From LGRD01 sp031382215 (GTDB lineage: Bacteria; Pseudomonadota; Gammaproteobacteria; Burkholderiales; Burkholderiaceae_C): a DNA stretch of 7,561 nucleotides. Under the pieces are notes generated by a model that saw nothing but the letters and a program-made list of their open reading frames with translations, had not been told where the DNA came from and searched no databases. The stretch covers positions 1 to 7,561 of the forward strand of contig JANMYQ010000245.1 in the NCBI GenBank assembly GCA_031382215.1, read 5' to 3'. A program made the translations under genes and the position numbers. Positions 5,754-7,561 of this stretch are shown here, in pieces; positions within the stretch are counted from its first letter, which is position 1; every line of letters starts with the position of its first letter.

Positions 5754-7561
5754 TCACTCGTAGAGGAACTTGGGGTCGCCCAGCATGTAGGCGAGCACCG
5801 CGGCCCAGGCGCGCCCGGTGTAGTTCGGATCGTTGGTGTTGTTGTAGGCACAGTTGACCGGCCGTGCCGGCGCGCTGGCGCGGTCGGCCCAGATGTCGTT
5901 GAACAGCTTGACGGTGCGCAGTACCTCGGCGTCGGTGGCCGGCAGGTCTTCTTTCCACAATGCCTTGTGCAGGTGGCGCACGTTGGCGGTGATCGCGTCC
6001 AGCCCCGCGGTCGTGGCCGGCGTGTCGGCCAGCGCCACCGCCGGGAACAGCAGCCGGTCGGCCACTGGCTTGTTGAAGTCGGCCTGCGCGAAGGTGCAGC
6101 TACGCACCGCCACCAGCCGGTCGATCGAGATGCTCTGCATCATCGTGTGCGACTTGGCGCGGTTGACGCGCTGGTTACCGTCGAAGTCGCCATAGTTCAG
6201 GCCGAAACCGGCATACGGGTTGTCGAACTCGACCCAGCCCTGGCCGACCAGGCCAATCAGCTTCTGGTTCAGCTGCGAGGGCGGCAGCATGTTGGCGCTG
6301 CCCACGTCGCCCAGTTCCAGCGCACGGGTCGTGTTCAGCGCGGTCACGCGGTCGGCTCGGTACCACTGGCTCATCAGCAGGTCGACCAGCAGGTCCTTCA
6401 CGTTGTGGGCGCCGTTGCCCTGGTTGGTGGCAAAGCGCGTGGCGATCGCCTTGAGCTCGGTGCTTTGCGCGGTGTAGGCGGCCTGCATGGCAGCGTACTG
6501 CGGGTTGGACTGGTCGAACGGGGCCTTGAGCGGTGCGCGGCCGAACAGGCCCTCGTACCAGAAGTGCACCGCACCCAAAGCAAAGCGCGCGTCGGCTGCC
6601 ACCTGTGCGCCCATCCATTGCAGCGCGGCCGGGTTGCCGGTGAAGCCGCCGGGCATCGGCGTGGCGCCGTAGCCAGGGGCCTTGCCGTCGCGGAACCAGT
6701 TGTCACCAGCCTGGTAGTAAGCCAGGTTGTTGGCGTCCTTCGGGTAGTTGTTGGCGCGGTAGTTGGCCGGCAGCGCGTGGTCGACGTTGTTGCTGCGCTG
6801 TGGCAGGTAGCGGTTCGCTTCGTTCCAGTTCTGGAAGCCGGCAGCCATCGGGTCGATCACGTCGTGGCACACCGCGCAGGCCGGGTTCTCGACTGTTGGC
6901 ACTTTGAAGGCGGTGCCGCCGTCTTCGATCGGCCGCACGGCGAGCGCGCTGACGTCGGTGGCGAGGAACTGCTTGTGCAGCACGTTCACGCGGTGCCGGT
7001 TGCGGTTGGTCGGCGTGGTCGTCACACGCTGCAGCCACGAGTGAGTGGACAGCACGCCGGCATGCTCTCGGGTGCCGCCCAGACGGGCGCTCGGCAAGGT
7101 GGCCTGGCGCCACTCGTTGTCGTCATCCACATTGGTGAACGCACCCTGCACCGTGGCCCCGAGGAACTGGGTCAGGATGCCGTTGGCCACCGTGTAGTTG
7201 CCGGCCACCATGTCGGTGTAGGGCCGCTCGTTCTTGACGATGTACTTCATCAGCTCGATCGGCTCGCGCCGGGCCGAAGCGTCGAAACGGTTGCGCACTG
7301 CGTTGGCAACCTGCGTCACGTTGGCCGCACCGAGCACGGCGCCGGCGGTCGGCCAGTCGGCCGCAACGTAGCCCGTGTTGTTGCCGCGAACCACGACGCC
7401 GGGGGTCAGGAAGTGGGTGTCGCCCACGTCGTTCAGGAAGCGGTCGAACACCGGCCCCTGCATGTAGCCGCGGATCGTGCTGCGCAGGGCCGGCGCGTTG
7501 GCCGTAGCGGCCGAGGCCTCGGCCGAGGTCGGGTTGCGGCCCGCGAACAGCACCGAGGCCT
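5754..7561 (-). CDS. DUF1592/DUF1588-type haem-c protein, C-terminal part (5' end outside window)
   Basis: The reading frame is open to the right edge, so the start lies outside; 601 residues are visible. The GTG at 7553 is an internal valine, not a start. Numbering from that valine, the stretch REPIELMKYIVKNERPYTDM (about 96-115) matches the DUF1592 pattern of planctomycete-type cytochrome proteins. The segment around EHAGVLSTHSWL (163-174) and RHRVNVLHKQFL, followed by CAVCHDVIDPMAAGFQNW (226-243), matches DUF1588, including a haem-c CxxCH site at 6864-6878. About 370 residues follow the haem motif, longer than the usual short DUF1585 tail; a segment HFWYEGLFGRAPL (330-342) lies there. A CxxCH protein must be matured in the periplasm, so an export signal is expected in the missing N-terminus. 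It is first in a run with a DUF1501 gene 94 bases downstream. The biochemical function of the family is not established; a redox or peroxidase-like role is inference. Confidence 0.88.
   Translation of the reverse strand, partial: ASVLFAGRNPTSAEASAATANAPALRSTIRGYMQGPVFDRFLNDVGDTHFLTPGVVVRGNNTGYVAADWPTAGAVLGAANVTQVANAVRNRFDASARREPIELMKYIVKNERPYTDMVAGNYTVANGILTQFLGATVQGAFTNVDDDNEWRQATLPSARLGGTREHAGVLSTHSWLQRVTTTPTNRNRHRVNVLHKQFLATDVSALAVRPIEDGGTAFKVPTVENPACAVCHDVIDPMAAGFQNWNEANRYLPQRSNNVDHALPANYRANNYPKDANNLAYYQAGDNWFRDGKAPGYGATPMPGGFTGNPAALQWMGAQVAADARFALGAVHFWYEGLFGRAPLKAPFDQSNPQYAAMQAAYTAQSTELKAIATRFATNQGNGAHNVKDLLVDLLMSQWYRADRVTALNTTRALELGDVGSANMLPPSQLNQKLIGLVGQGWVEFDNPYAGFGLNYGDFDGNQRVNRAKSHTMMQSISIDRLVAVRSCTFAQADFNKPVADRLLFPAVALADTPATTAGLDAITANVRHLHKALWKEDLPATDAEVLRTVKLFNDIWADRASAPARPVNCAYNNTNDPNYTGRAWAAVLAYMLGDPKFLYE

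Noticed and set aside
5660..5851. N-terminal extension of the divergent DUF1501 protein to 5851
   Set aside because: It overlaps the end of the haem-c gene and displaces the Tat signal; the AAGGAG-linked ATG at 5659 explains the start.

Overview
This is a GC-rich window in which every credible gene lies on the minus strand, so the biological reading order runs from high to low coordinates. Codon use and protein style (Tat-exported DUF1501 proteins, a DUF1800 lipoprotein, strong G/C third-position bias) suggest a high-GC proteobacterium, probably Betaproteobacteria/Burkholderiales. That placement is inference from style only; there is no rRNA or marker gene here.

Layout in transcription order: (1) the C-terminal ~600 residues of a large exported protein with DUF1592/DUF1588-type sequence and one CxxCH haem-c motif, running off the right edge (5754-7561). 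(2) A 94-base gap with a strong hairpin and an excellent Shine-Dalgarno, then a 421-residue Tat-signal DUF1501 protein (4394-5659). (3) A small secreted, cysteine-containing protein with a COG3650-like C-terminal half (3702-4388), tightly coupled to the gene before it. (4) A 315-base gene-free gap that probably holds a promoter. (5) A DUF1800 lipoprotein of 594 residues (1602-3386). (6) A second Tat-signal DUF1501 protein of 492 residues (100-1578), 23 bases after the DUF1800 gene. (7) A short 3' region ending in a 38-base imperfect palindrome at the left edge.

The genes read as two adjacent transcription units, each making a DUF1501 protein plus a different large partner: a haem-c DUF1588-type protein in the first, a DUF1800 lipoprotein in the second. 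Where the N-terminus is visible, every protein carries an export signal (two Tat, one lipoprotein, one Sec-type), so the locus acts in the cell envelope or outside the cell. The families have no firmly established biochemical role. A joint job in modifying or degrading an extracellular or envelope polymer is plausible but is inference. No mobile element, CRISPR array, tRNA or rRNA was seen.
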